In this document: positions 8,917 to 19,450 of the stretch, piece after piece | How positions within the stretch are numbered: position 1 is the stretch's first letter | How the letters are laid out: each line of letters opens with the position of its first letter | Source: Marisa cornuarietis | Lineage: Eukaryota > Mollusca > Gastropoda > Architaenioglossa > Ampullariidae | DNA: 64,000 nt | Direction of reading: 5' to 3' | Assembly: GCA_004794655.1 (NCBI GenBank) | Contig: SMMW01000513.1 | Span: forward strand, 433,001 to 497,000 | The notes under the pieces: model-generated | Databases searched by the model: none | What the model saw: the letters and a program-made list of their open reading frames with translations, nothing else | Told to the model about the DNA's origin: nothing | Made by a program: the position numbers and the translations under genes

Positions 8917-9325
8917 GTCATTGGTTGTTTAGAAACAAACAGCCAATCAAAATCGCTTTCTTCGTACCTGAACCAAACTTTTGTTTCCATTCACTCCCGC
9001 AGAGATCTGCCTGAGTGTGAAGATGGGAGCAACAGTATTCAACAAAATTGTGACAAAAAAAAAAAAGAAAGACCGCACATGATCAGCATAAAAAAGAATG
9101 GGACCAGAAAAAAGTGGTCCATCGTTTACGTCAGCACCTTAGAGAACACTTCTGTCGTTATTTTGTTTTTGTTTTTTTACTTTCCTGGTGTTTTATCTAT
9201 TTATTTTATTTATTTTTTTCTTCTTATTTTTTTATTAATTTTGTTTTTGCTGCGCAATGAGCATTCTTCTGAATGGATACCTGTACATTACAAATGGACA
9301 TAATCACTTAGTGTAGTTGACAAGC
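8917..9325. other. Non-coding, inverted CCAAT pair then T-rich DNA
   Basis: ATTGG near 8920 and CCAAT near 8943 face each other across a short palindromic stretch ('ttggttgttt' / 'aaacaaacagccaa'). A poly-A run at 9055-9066 and a long T-rich stretch (9160-9250) follow. A 172-codon open frame covering this area has no recognisable protein and a low-complexity end, so I do not call it a gene. Confidence 0.35.
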
Positions 9326-9684
9326 AGGGCCGCCGAGGGCCAGTGTGGGCCCCGGGACAGGCTCCTTGTAATCGTAATCGGGAATTATTTGCCCAGTATA
9401 TAATAATATGCTTACAATTCGATTGTCAATATCTACATTTCATTCAATAACGTAATATAGAATATGCAAACATTAGGACAAGTGCACAAGGATCTAGAGA
9501 CTACATGACTATTTCAACATAGAGTTGTTTGCACGTGAGTGGTTAGTACATGAGGGAAACTGACGTTAAAGGATCAAACGCACCCCGCTCCTTGGAAAAA
9601 ATCCCCACAGTAAGGACTGCTACGTCAACCTTTCTTTAAAAGGAAAAGAAGAAAAAAATACGCTGACCAAGGCCGCGGGCCCTG
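9326..9684 (+). mobile_element. Non-autonomous hAT-like element, copy 1
   Basis: About 360 bp, beginning CAGGGCCGCCGAGG and ending GGCCGCGGGCCCTG, which are imperfect terminal inverted repeats of hAT style. It has no coding sequence. The same sequence is present inverted at about 12264-12632, with the matching block continuous over about 350 bp, so the boundaries are set by homology as well as by termini. I could not find a clean 8-bp target duplication here. Confidence 0.6.
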
Positions 9685-10119
9685 GTACAGCATTCCTCCC
9701 CCCCCACCCATTCCCCTCTCTTGTCAGGCCTGGTTGTGGACTACTTTCCGTACAGTTCTGACCTACTGACTATAGGTGTTAAATGGAGATTACTTTGCGA
9801 GTGGAGTCTCCACATATGCTGATTCTTTCAGGGCGTAGGAGGCACGGTTCAAAAGCAGTGGACATCCAGATTTGTGTGGAACCCAGCAAATGAGCAAGAA
9901 TATAAAAACATGATCAACGGAGAAGAAAGTCAAAGAGTTTTAGAAAGAGCTTACATGTGTATATAAGCATCTCCCGACACAGGTATCCAACATTTCACAG
10001 AGTTTATTCTATCTTCAGCACAACGCATGAAATCACAGGCAATCATTCACGAAGATCAGGTGCTAAGTAGTTCGATAAGGAACAGGGCTTCTGCTATCGC
10101 AAAAAATTGCGTACAGTAC

Positions 10120-10530
10120 GCATTAGGACCCCTTCAATTTTCGTCAGTGGGGTCCCAGGGGACCCCTTCAAATTTGGGCGAAGAACAGATACAAAATTGG
10201 GTTAGGTGTAGTGTCTGACATCGTAGCCCAATCTATTGTTGTCGTTTGTTACAAGGTGAGAGTAACTTCCCTTGCACTGAGTTTTGTCCCTTACCGGAAA
10301 GAGTTCCATTAACCTATTTCCAAGATGTCGTTGACAACGTGGTTAAAATCATCGTCTCAGAAGCGGAAAGAAAGTGAGAGTGATGATAAACAGCAAGATA
10401 ATGAAGATAGTGAACCCACGTCATGCCCTGTTCCATCTAGTACCTGTGATTTTTTTTCACCCCTTAGAGTTAGCCTGAAACCCCTTAGAAATCTGAAGAA
10501 GGGGTCCCTGGGACCCCAAAGAATTTAGCC
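10120..10530 (+). mobile_element. Internally deleted DNA element with GGGGTCCC/GGGACCCC ends
   Basis: Two hairpin palindromes, GGGGTCCC-AG-GGGACCCC at 10149-10166 and GGGGTCCC-T-GGGACCCC at 10501-10517, lie in inverted sequence context ('ccccttcaaattt' on the left; its rough complement before and after the right copy). Between them, 10325-10528 opens with MSLTTWLKSSSQKRKESE followed by an acidic D/E/S run. In my memory this is the style of N-terminus seen in hAT/ZMYM-like transposase-derived proteins. The reading frame ends at the right palindrome. I infer a deletion derivative keeping the start of a transposase ORF; the family is uncertain. Confidence 0.4.
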
Positions 10531-10544
10531 TTTGCAGAAGCCCT

Positions 10545-11085
10545 GAGGAATGTCGTAAAACAAAACGCTAGTAAATTACTCCGCGAATATACTCGAACAC
10601 AATCAAGTGCAAGCAAAGAGGCCTACAGTCAAATTCGAAAAGACTACAAAGCTACAGTCGCCACGAAAAAAAAAAAAAGATTAAACCAAAGCACGCGCAG
10701 TTTTCTTTAAGAGAACGCGAACAACAGCGCTGAATTCTGGAAACTTGTGCGCAGTTCAAGTTAAACAAAAAGGAGCAGCCTAGTATTACAATAGACGAGT
10801 CCGGGGACGTTCAGCAACTGTTCCTATTCACAAAAAGACATTAATAACCTGGTTAATTATAGGGCAGTTTCGCTACTAAGTGTGATTTGCAAGGCTTTAA
10901 TACTTAATAAGAGACTGTACAAGTGCGGGGAAGAAGAAAACAAATTATGCGAAGACCAGGCTGGCTTCAGACAAGGCTACTCAACAATAGATCACGTATT
11001 TACATTAGTATTAATAATCCAAAGATGTTTTAATCGCAGACAGAAACTGTACTTCGCTTTTACTGACTATACAGGCGTGCTTTTG
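10545..11085 (+). mobile_element. Internally deleted LINE fragment
   Basis: Conceptual reading gives SSASKEAYSQIRKDYKATV and, further on, AEFWKLVRSS (the linker region before the RT domain in many LINEs). After a jump come NYRAVSLLSVICKALILNKR, then EDQAGFRQGYSTIDHVFTL and QKLYFAFTDY. The last is motif A, with the usual FxDF changed to FTDY. The RT start directly follows the linker without the expected ~100 residues, and homology ends abruptly at 11085. It has several frame breaks and is dead. It differs from the 6517-7969 family in its motif wording. Confidence 0.7.
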
Positions 11086-12094
11086 ACTAAGACGTCCACA
11101 ACTAAACATACTCCCGGCAGTCGACGAAATCTCTCCCCGCCTCCCGACCTTTTCTTCCCTCTTTCCTTCCAATACGCCACCTAAGAGTTTCTCTCTCTCT
11201 CTCCTTCCCTCTCTTCCTTGCACGCGGTGAACTAAAATCGCGATCAAGACAACATGGCAACGGCTGAAAGACACACAGGACTGCGTGAATTAATTAAAAT
11301 AATCTTTCTCCCTATGGCACCCCAGGGAAGAGGATTCTGGATGCGGTGAACCGTGCATGGACATTATTTAGATGTTAAAAAAGAAACTCGCTATTTATTT
11401 AATTAATGCTTTTAACAATGAACTCCGGGATGAACCGGGGACGAGAACAATGGGATAATCGTAACTTTTTTCATTTGGTGTTCAAATAAGTGTTGCTATT
11501 GCCACGATGGTGATAACAGTAGTGGACGTGGCAGTGGCGGCACTAACGATGGCATTAATATGATAACAATAACAACAAGAATAAAGATGTCCAAACTTTT
11601 TTCCGTCGCTCCCTCCGGGCTCGGCAGACCTAAGCTGACGGAGGGGACAAAGTACACTGCTGTCACAGCTAGTTCAGCTGCGATCGAGCGGCTCGCCGAC
11701 CACAAATGAAGTTCTTTTCACGCTGAACACTCCCTGTCCCTGTACCACGTGACCACCTCGTCACGCATGAAGGTCCGAGACTCTGGAGACAAAAGCAGCT
11801 CAGGGGGAGACAAATCCTGTCTGATCGTTTGCTGGTAGACTGATTTCCGCCACGGTACACAGAACTTAAAGAAACAGGGAAGCGCTATACAAAACCTAGA
11901 ATTTTATTTACGCTTCCGGAACAAACAGAAGTTCATGTTTTTATTGTTTTTTTTTATAAAGATGATGAAATATATTACAGGTTAACCAGTCTCGCGACGG
12001 GAATAAATAAACGAAAAACAGGAGGCTTAACGAACAAACACACAATTAAATGAAAGAACGAATGAATCGACAATATGAACTACGATCATGCTTC

Positions 12095-12131
<37 letters not shown>

Positions 12132-12193
12132 TGGTTAGAGCTTTTCTCTCCGTACATCTTACACACACACTTTCTCACACGCACGCGCACGCG

Positions 12194-12236
<43 letters not shown>

Positions 12237-12263
12237 GTAGGTCTGACGAGAAGGATCTGGTGT
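11086..12263. other. Non-coding DNA with microsatellites
   Basis: Pyrimidine-rich sequence at about 11140-11220, a CACGTG E-box near 11746, then (CT)n and (CA)n runs at 12095-12130 and 12181-12232. The segment 12131-12210 is a near-perfect direct repeat of 14397-14475. No protein or RNA gene is recognisable. Confidence 0.5.
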
Positions 12264-12632
12264 TCCCTGGTCAGTGGATTTTTTCCTTCTTCTTTTCCTT
12301 TTCTTTTTCTTTTAAGGAAAGGTTGATGTAACAGTCCTCCCTCTGAGGATTTTTTTCTGTGAAGCGGGATACAAGTTTGATCCTTTAACGCCACGTTTCC
12401 TCATTTACTAACCACTCACGTGTAAACAGCTTTATGTTCAAGTACTGATGTAGATCCCAGTGCACTTGTCCTAATGTTTGCAGTCTCTTTCGTTACTGAA
12501 TGAAATGTAGATATTGACAATTGAATTGTAAGCATATTATTATATACTGGGAAAATAATTTACGATTACAATTACATTTGGCCCGGAAAGGTCGTTTGCC
12601 CCGGGGCTTGTGCTGGCTCTCGGCGGCGGCGT
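12264..12632 (-). mobile_element. Non-autonomous hAT-like element, copy 2 (inverted)
   Basis: The reverse complement matches 9326-9684 from the GC-rich terminus ('gccgccgagagcc', 'gccccgggg') through the middle block ('cagtatataataatatgcttacaatt', too long to quote in full) to 'ccactgacca'. The left end in window coordinates has lost its clear terminal repeat, and a CA microsatellite begins immediately after the GC-rich end. The two copies face each other about 2.6 kb apart. Confidence 0.6.
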
Positions 12633-12636
12633 GCGG

Positions 12637-12637
<1 letters not shown>

Positions 12638-12704
<67 letters not shown>
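12638..12704. repeat. (CA)n microsatellite
   Basis: An uninterrupted dinucleotide run of about 66 bp abutting the GC-rich terminus of the hAT-like copy 2. Confidence 0.95.
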
Positions 12705-12706
<2 letters not shown>

Positions 12707-13705
12707 AATATCAAAGCTAGCAGCAGAGCCTGCATTGAGCGTGCTTAAGGAATAAATGTCAAATAGCTTTTTAGTACTTTTTTACTTTATAACCCCATTA
12801 CTTCATACAAATGTGAGTAAATGCTCACTGTCATGGTATTTTTTCACCATCCCGTTCTTTTTTGTTTTGTTATTGTAGTAGTCTAACAGTTGTGAATATG
12901 CCCCTAGGTGTGGGAAGGACTAGACGTAAAATAACGTGTTCTGTCTATCCCACCACCCTCCAAGATAAAGAATTGTCATTGTCATTCTCTCTATTTGTCT
13001 CATCTTGTCTTGTCATGACCATCAGACAAACCAGACCCCTTCTTTACATCTTTTTCTTCATCGTCATTCAGGGACTTAAAAATACCTGTAAGCAAACATA
13101 ACTCACATTGTGTATAATTGTGTTTTTAACTGCATCAAAAAGCAGTTTGGCATACTATGCTGACTTTAACAGCCCATCACATTTCTAAACATGTGCGTTT
13201 TCATCACTCTAACACATAGAAATGTACTAGCTCATTCCATCCAGATTAAACAATGTAAAAGAAAACAGGTAAAAGGATTCGGAGACAGTTCGACAATTTT
13301 TCAACAATGATGACAATTATCTGGAAAAATAATGCCAGAGAAAAAATTAGTCACTAATATTTAATTTTACGAACTTATTACAAATAAAAGCAGCAAAAGT
13401 AAATTCAATGTGTACCAAAAGTGCACTTCATATTAAAAAAAATTAGTTTGGGAAGTGTTGACACTGTATGGGATTCTATATCCAGTGAAGCTAACGCCTA
13501 AAGCAGCAATTCAACCAGGGGTGCAAAATTGCAAACTAGCAAGAAGGGGAAATAATCACCGCCTACGGCCTCGGTGAAAGCAGACAACTCAGACTTGTCT
13601 ACCCCTTCTTAGCCTTTCAACCTTTTGCTATCCTATAAATCCCACTTCTCCATCTCTCTTCCAGCACAGCATAAAACATGACGACTAAATGAAAGTACTT
13701 TCTCA

Positions 13706-13706
<1 letters not shown>
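12705..13706. other. AT-rich non-coding DNA
   Basis: No gene seen. Around 12900-12990 a short segment ('gataaagaattgtcattgtcattctc', partly TGTCAT repeats) looks like a retroelement tail. The rest is unremarkable. Confidence 0.4.
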
Positions 13707-13736
<30 letters not shown>

Positions 13737-13856
13737 TTCTTAAACTCTCTAACACATGTACATGTTCATGCATAATAAGCACGCTCATCCGAGCGCGTGA
13801 ACAGACACACACATTCGAAAAGTTGGGAGAAGCCTGAGAGTGAATCAGAAGGCAGG

Positions 13857-13923
<67 letters not shown>

Positions 13924-13925
13924 AA
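13707..13925. repeat. (ATC)n and (GAAA)n microsatellites
   Basis: An ATC trinucleotide run at 13707-13737 and a tetranucleotide GAAA run of about 17 units at 13857-13925. Confidence 0.95.
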
Positions 13926-14396
13926 CTGAGAGAGCTCTTCGTCACCGCTCCTTGTCATGTACGCCGTCGCGGTGCAGTCGATGTTTTCATTCTGTACCGG
14001 AGGCGTGGGGCGGGTATTGGTGTACCGAAATGACCTGGTACTCATCTGAAATTAAGCGTATGCTGCTAATCACGCAATCCGCCAGGTGCAAATCAGGCAG
14101 AAGGCCCAGCGGCTACATCCTTCAGGGAATATTGTTCCTGCACGGTCGTTACTGAACACTTCGGACATCCACTCTGTACAGCTATGGGTTATAGCCCCCC
14201 CCTCCTCCTCCTCTCTCTCTGCTCATTTGAACCTTTGTCTGTTCCCATCAAATTTTTTTTACTTTGTCTTTAATCTCTCGCTTCTTTTGACAACTGTTGT
14301 TCGTTATTTCCCATTGATCTTTTGATTGTTCGCGCTCCGTAAGTGCGCGGGGCAGCTTGGGGAATAGGATAAAAAGGTGGGTCCGGTCGAACAGCC

Positions 14397-14458
14397 ACTG
14401 GTTAGAGCTTTTCTCTCCGTACATCTTATACACACACTTTCTCACACGCACGCGCCCG

Positions 14459-14501
<43 letters not shown>
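14397..14501. repeat. Direct repeat of 12131-12232 with (CA)n
   Basis: A ~75-bp block beginning 'cactggttagagcttttc' is almost identical to the block at 12131. Both copies run into 'ctttctcacacgcacgcgc' and then (CA)n (here 14464-14501). It may be a young local duplication or a microsatellite-associated short element. Confidence 0.75.
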
Positions 14502-14505
<4 letters not shown>

Positions 14506-15289
14506 ACGACATTGCCACAAAAGCTCAGCCGACACAAAAGGGTCGAAGACAATTTTTTTGTCCTCCCCATCGTCTTTCACGGTAATTCCAAAAGCTAATT
14601 TTCCTTAACAAGGCTGTGTGCTGTAAGGGGGAAAAAATTAACAAAGGGATGTAATTCTCTACATTTAAGCCTTCTTCTCTGGACAGGCGAAGACGATCGA
14701 GTCTTTCACGGGCAAATAACTCTTTTTACTGATGACGCTGTGCGTATTGAACAGCCCTAGTGCCAGCCTCTCCAGTCCGCATTCACTCGATACATCGAAC
14801 ACATCTTTCAACACTTTGGTGCCGAAATGCAGAGGAATTGCCGTTGTCGTTGTCAAGACCATTGTGCTCTGCCAATGCTGCTTTCCTTCACTGGGGTGGA
14901 CATGAAGACTACCAAGAGGCCGTGAATATGTCAAGTTCAAAGTACGGGTGGATATTCGATTATCTTGTTTTTGATTGTCACAATGTGGTATTGGCACTTC
15001 ATTTAAAGAAAACCTCCATGCTTGGATGTACGTGTGTCTGTGTGTGTGTGAGAGAGAGAGAGTGAGTGTGTGTGTGTGTGCGCGCGCGCGAGCGCACGTC
15101 TTTGTTTGCACATGCTAAAATGTGTGTGAGGCGATTTAATGACCAAATGTTTCTTTATGCCATGAACCAGGGCACTCCCTATCTTAGCCATAGTCTTCCT
15201 TCCTTCCTTCGTTTGTTCCTTCCTTTATCCTTCCTTCCTTCCTTCCTTTCCTTCTTTGTTCCTTCTAGGACTCTGCGTTTTTGTTTTGT
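14502..15289. other. Non-coding with GT/GA/GC and CTTC repeats
   Basis: (GT)n, (GA)n and (GC)n alternate at 15030-15098, and a CTTC-rich tract covers 15190-15262. I see no gene. Open frames here are read through the repeats. Confidence 0.5.
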
Positions 15290-15381
15290 TTTTTTTTAGC
15301 GCTAAGAGCATGCTCTCTATGAGTGTGAATATGCGCTATAAAAATCTTCACTATTATTATTATTATTATTATTATTATTAA
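15290..15381 (+). mobile_element. LINE 3' terminal segment with (ATT)n tail
   Basis: Conceptual translation FFSAKSMLSMSVNMRYKNLH followed by Tyr repeats from (ATT)n is the familiar read-through of a LINE 3' end in invertebrates. The (ATT)n tail at 15352-15381 is its terminus. It belongs to the same tail type as 4014-4080 on the opposite strand. Confidence 0.6.
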
Positions 15382-15560
15382 ATCTGATTCTCTACTTTTC
15401 GTGATTCCTCACCGAAAAGAAAACTCAGGGACAACGCTCTTTCTTTCGTCTTGGTTCTACAATCTGGAACAACTTTCCTTTCTCTATACGACATTCAGAT
15501 ACTTCAGACCACTCGTCTCATTCGTTGTGTGTACCATCCCCGACAGAGACACCCTGCAAC
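15382..15560 (+). mobile_element. LINE C-terminal domain remnant
   Basis: SDSLLFVIPHRKENS, then a frameshift into GQRSFFRLGSTIWNNFPFSI and RHSD, matches the conserved C-terminus of CR1/L2-like LINE ORF2 proteins (the 'RSF...P.xWN.LP..IR' motif). It begins right after the ATT tail of another fragment, so coding and tail parts are in swapped order. It is dead. Confidence 0.55.
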
Positions 15561-16929
15561 TCTTTTTTTTTTTTTGGTCAATTGCTGTAGACGTTTAAAC
15601 GTATGGACAACTCATGAATGGACAGAAGCCTATTGTCATGTGTGTGTGTGCGTGCGTCGCACCGACGTGTCTCCCGGATATGTCGAAGGGTTTGAGTGTG
15701 CGAAGTCTCGGTTTCTATATCGGTCGAAAGAATTCTCCTGTAAGTCGGAAAGGTGGGAGAATCTATCGGTTAAAAAAAAATAGAAAGAAGTAGATTGGCC
15801 TGGGGAGTAGATGGGAGGTAGATCTTAGTCTGCAACGAAGATTTGATCCAGTTCGACCGAAATTAAATCAAAGTTTTGCTACAGGCTGTAGGATTAGTGC
15901 AGGACTTAGTTCATTCGACTTGAAGTTCATCCCTACCAGGCTGGCTTCAGGAAGGATGTCTTACTGTCATTAACACAAATCTGGGGACAAGTGGGCGCGG
16001 CGAACTATTGCCCAATTCATAGCTGTCGGTCTTCACAGTCAGGCAATGATAGTGCTGTCGTGCATAATTAAAAATTTTATTTTCTCATCCAGAGCGGGTG
16101 GGTATTGATGGGAGTTGAAAGCTAAATCATGTCATTTATATATTTTTTTCGCATGGCCACGTGCCTGCAGTTTCTGATGGAGTGACTGTGCTCTATCGCC
16201 GTCGTCTAATATTCTCCACATTTTTCGCTGACCACAAATTCTGTTTGAGGAGGATATTGGATTCATTTCGGAAATTTGTGGACTGTTTACACTCACGTAT
16301 CACGATTATATGCAGGGGAAACATATGAGCCTATAACAATTATGCCACGTTTCCGCTGCATGAGATCGAGACACAATCAGATTCAGAATGTTCATTTCTC
16401 AAAGCTTTTCCTCTTGTATCGAAATCCTCTGTACACCCTGTGTTCTTTGAGAAGTTTATTTGATAACTTGTTTTTTTTTTCTCTGTTTTTTTGGATGGTG
16501 GGGAAGGGGTCAATTAATCGCAAATGAAAACTGGGAAATATTATACCTAAAAAATATTTGTACAGTCACAGTGGAACGTGTTGTTTCTTGCTACTAACAG
16601 AAAATAGTTACAACTAAAAGAAAATTCACCTGTTCTGGCACTTTCATGCATTACATTGGCCGCAGTGAGTGAAGAGATAAGCACGTGCGTAAGGTTGAAG
16701 TTGTGAACGTAGATGCACACCTTCCAAGACACGGTACCTTACAGTCAACTAGGCGCGAAACACCTTTGCCTTGCCGGTACTACAAACCTGCACGTTTACC
16801 CTCTTACCTCTCCAGTAGCCTCTTCCTCCGAATGTACCCACTGCGCGAATTTATTAACTACAAAAGAAAAACTTTTTTTTCAAACCCCTGAAAATGTCAG
16901 TTTTGTAGCGTTTGTTCATTTTGTTCAAA
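15561..16929. other. Non-coding, no clear gene
   Basis: I find no supported gene. A short 'YQAGFRK' reading near 15933 resembles a LINE motif but is too brief to call. The rest is mixed composition with T-runs. Confidence 0.4.
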
Positions 16930-17215
16930 GATACACCGACCGCTGGCAAAGCTCTCGGTACGACACGCGGCTCAGAAAGAGCGTCCTTCTGAAAACGGTA
17001 AGAGGTTTACTTCTCTCCCTTGATGTTGGTAAATTCTCTTCGCCTGATCTTCTGGCGACCTTTGACCCTATCGACCGTAACCTGGTACTTTATCAGGACT
17101 TGTGCAGCACTTCTGGCATTCTGGAAGCGGGTCTGGAGTGGTTTTATTACTGTCTGGAGCGTCTCCTTCAATCATTTACCGTTCTGCCGTTCGCATCTCA
17201 CCGAACCCAGGCAAC
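16930..17215 (+). mobile_element. Fossil CR1/L2-like LINE reverse transcriptase fragment
   Basis: Within an open frame the reading RWQSSRYDTRLRKSVLLKTV, LLLSLDVGKFSSPDLL, ATFDPIDRNLVLYQD and TSGILEAGLEWF tracks the RT segment of CR1/L2/Rex-like LINEs (pattern QSAYR...ETALL....LL.ALD.GK....LLDLSAAFDTIDH..L......GI.G..L.WF). Motif A survives as ATFDPID, with the catalytic Asp in context but neighbours changed. No flanking RT motifs B or C are recognisable, so it is a short relic of about 95 codons. Confidence 0.6.
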
Positions 17216-17785
17216 CTCTTTCAGGCAGCGTCCCAAGGGATGAGGAAGAAGGGGAGTATAAGACATCGCGCTTCGTGTCTTTGTTGTTGTGCCCCTCCCT
17301 TCTACCTCCTACCCACTTCCCGCCCCGCCCCTTCTCCTGTCCTTGAAGGAAGAGACCGTCCTGTGAAACTGACGAGTGGAAGTAACGGGCCTGAGCTCTG
17401 CTTTCTTCTGATTTCTGGCGACTGGGTTGGACCAGCTCACCGCCCTAGACTTTCAGTTACCGATTAGGTGCAAACCACCAGTCAACTAGCTTTACGGTTT
17501 GGAGGCTATATATACAATAAGATTCAGAAAACTTGCCGAAAAGCCTGGTCTTGAATGTGTGTTGCAAAACATTGTCTTGGGTAAATTTCCTCATCGCTTT
17601 GTTATCTTCTGTCTGTCTGTCTGTCTGTCACAATCCCTCCGTTTTGTACGCTAGCTACTAGTGCCAGATGTGTCCTTGACGAAAGCCTTGGGTTGATTCA
17701 CGGGTGGCTTTTTCTAAATTGTGGGTATGACATCGTTTCAGGTCTTTACTATCTTTACATGTGTTTTTTCTGCCAGCAATGGTAA

Positions 17786-17788
<3 letters not shown>

Positions 17789-17829
<41 letters not shown>
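17789..17829. repeat. (GT)n microsatellite
   Basis: About 20 uninterrupted GT units. A (GTCT)4 run lies nearby at about 17612-17628. Confidence 0.9.
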
Positions 17830-17831
<2 letters not shown>

Positions 17832-18239
17832 GTTGATTCTGAATATTTCTTTACACACACTCACTAGAGATAAATCAGAAACATTTGTCACTTATAAGCG
17901 ATAAACAGATAACCAGCAAAAAAAAAAAAAAAGGCTAAACCGACCAAGTAGTCTTTAGGTTAGGTAAGGTTATTAATATATTCAAAAATATTTAATACTT
18001 GACATAAAAGTCCAAATGCCTGTTGGCATGAGCAATAGGACGGTAGTATTAATATTCTTATAGTTTTTTTTTTGTTTTGTTTTAAATTCGATAAACTGAA
18101 AGTGTGATTACCAAGATGTGACAGGAGCTGTTGACAAACTGAGTCTATTGTCTCGGCCGCCAGACGGTGCTTCTGACACTTCTACATCTTAACATCTGAT
18201 CTCCAACTACTGTCAGTAGTGCGATATGCTTCTGACCGC

Positions 18240-19450
18240 TGAGGTTGGGGGCAGTATTGGGAAGGGGGGGGGTGAAAGTGATAGAAGAGGTCTTTCGACC
18301 TCATTTCCACCAGGCAGGCATCTCACCCATCAGTCAGCCCCTAAGCCCCGCCCTCCGACGACAAGAGCGCCGCCTGCTGGAACCTGCTGGAAGTAGGCCG
18401 TCAGCCGAACCCTCCCAGCTGCCTCCCCCCCCCCCCTACCACACTACTTCTCCCACCTCGAGGTTTCGTGGCAGCCTCGACAGTACACATTGATATGTAA
18501 AGTTCATTGCTTCAGAACCGAGATGGACACCTGATAAGAGAAGGTCATCAATTTATTGTGCCTTGGCGCGAGCGGTTTCCGGCCTCTGTGCGCTTTGCAG
18601 GAAAACGGCATCAGTCAGTGCGCCATGGCAGTGCTTGTTTGGTGCAGCAGAGAAAAGGGGGAAAGTGAACGAGGGTGCATGGAATGTGGGGCTACACCGC
18701 CATGGCGTCTCCTGTGATCTCCTTGCCCGGCCTGCTGACCCGCCGGGTGTCGTTCAAAGAGACAGGCGCCCGTGGGCAATCCGGGGGGGGGGGGGCCGTC
18801 TTTAAAAATTTAGGACACAAGGTCCCAGCAACCGATGTGCCGACTCAGCTTTAGAAGAGGTCTCGCTGCTGGGCCATCGGAGACCTCTTCCGCGCTTTGG
18901 CGTCGTTCGCCTTCTCTTGCTCGCCAGCGTTAGCTTCAGGTCGCCAGGGGGTGAAAGGGTGTAGGTGAACGAGAGGTTACCGGCCTTGCCCTGGCCTTGT
19001 GCTTGCCTTCGTGTTTGCACAAAAGCCAGCGAGCCCCTCGCATGAACTGACGCTGGCACTCGCTGACAACACGGAGCCAGCGACCCGCCACGTCAGGCAA
19101 AAGGCCGCGTTGTGTCTCTCCTGCCGAGCGCTGGTCGGCTGCGCTTGACAAATGGCTGGCTTTTGGAATATATCTGTTTTGAAGTGCCCCCCGACTCCAG
19201 ACGCTCTCAGGTAATAAAGCGATTTTTCTTTACTGTTACAGGAAGAGGGGGAACCGGATTTAGTAGTTATCGATGAGGGAGGTGGGTAAAGAGAGTGTGT
19301 GTCAAGGAAGGTGGCAGCCTGTTTTTTTAGGCCGACTGGCCTAGATAACCACAACCACCTCGTTTCCTTTCTACGACTGCTTTCCGCGGGACCAGACGAC
19401 CGCGGCAGGCGCCATGTTGTTTTTCCTCGGGGTCCGCACCGTGTTTCTTT
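18240..19450. other. GC- and CpG-rich island without recognisable gene
   Basis: Markedly richer in G+C and CpG than the AT-rich DNA on both sides. It includes G-runs at about 18262 and 18783, a GGCGCC-ATGTTG (YY1-like) site near 19408, and many CG dinucleotides. It could be an unmethylated promoter island. Overlapping open frames on both strands are a by-product of the composition and none resembles a known protein. Confidence 0.4.

Noticed and set aside
8785..9303. 172-codon plus-strand ORF
   Set aside because: The C-terminal half is low-complexity T-rich sequence, the N-terminal half matches no family and overlaps a direct repeat.
12050..12748. Open frames encoding His-Thr or Cys-Val repeats
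   Set aside because: These are CA/GT microsatellites read in frame. The same applies at 14248-14608, 17658-17891, 46899-47182 and 49536-49742.
13797..14045. Lys-Glu-Arg or Phe-Leu-Ser repeat ORFs
   Set aside because: Produced by the (GAAA)n microsatellite.
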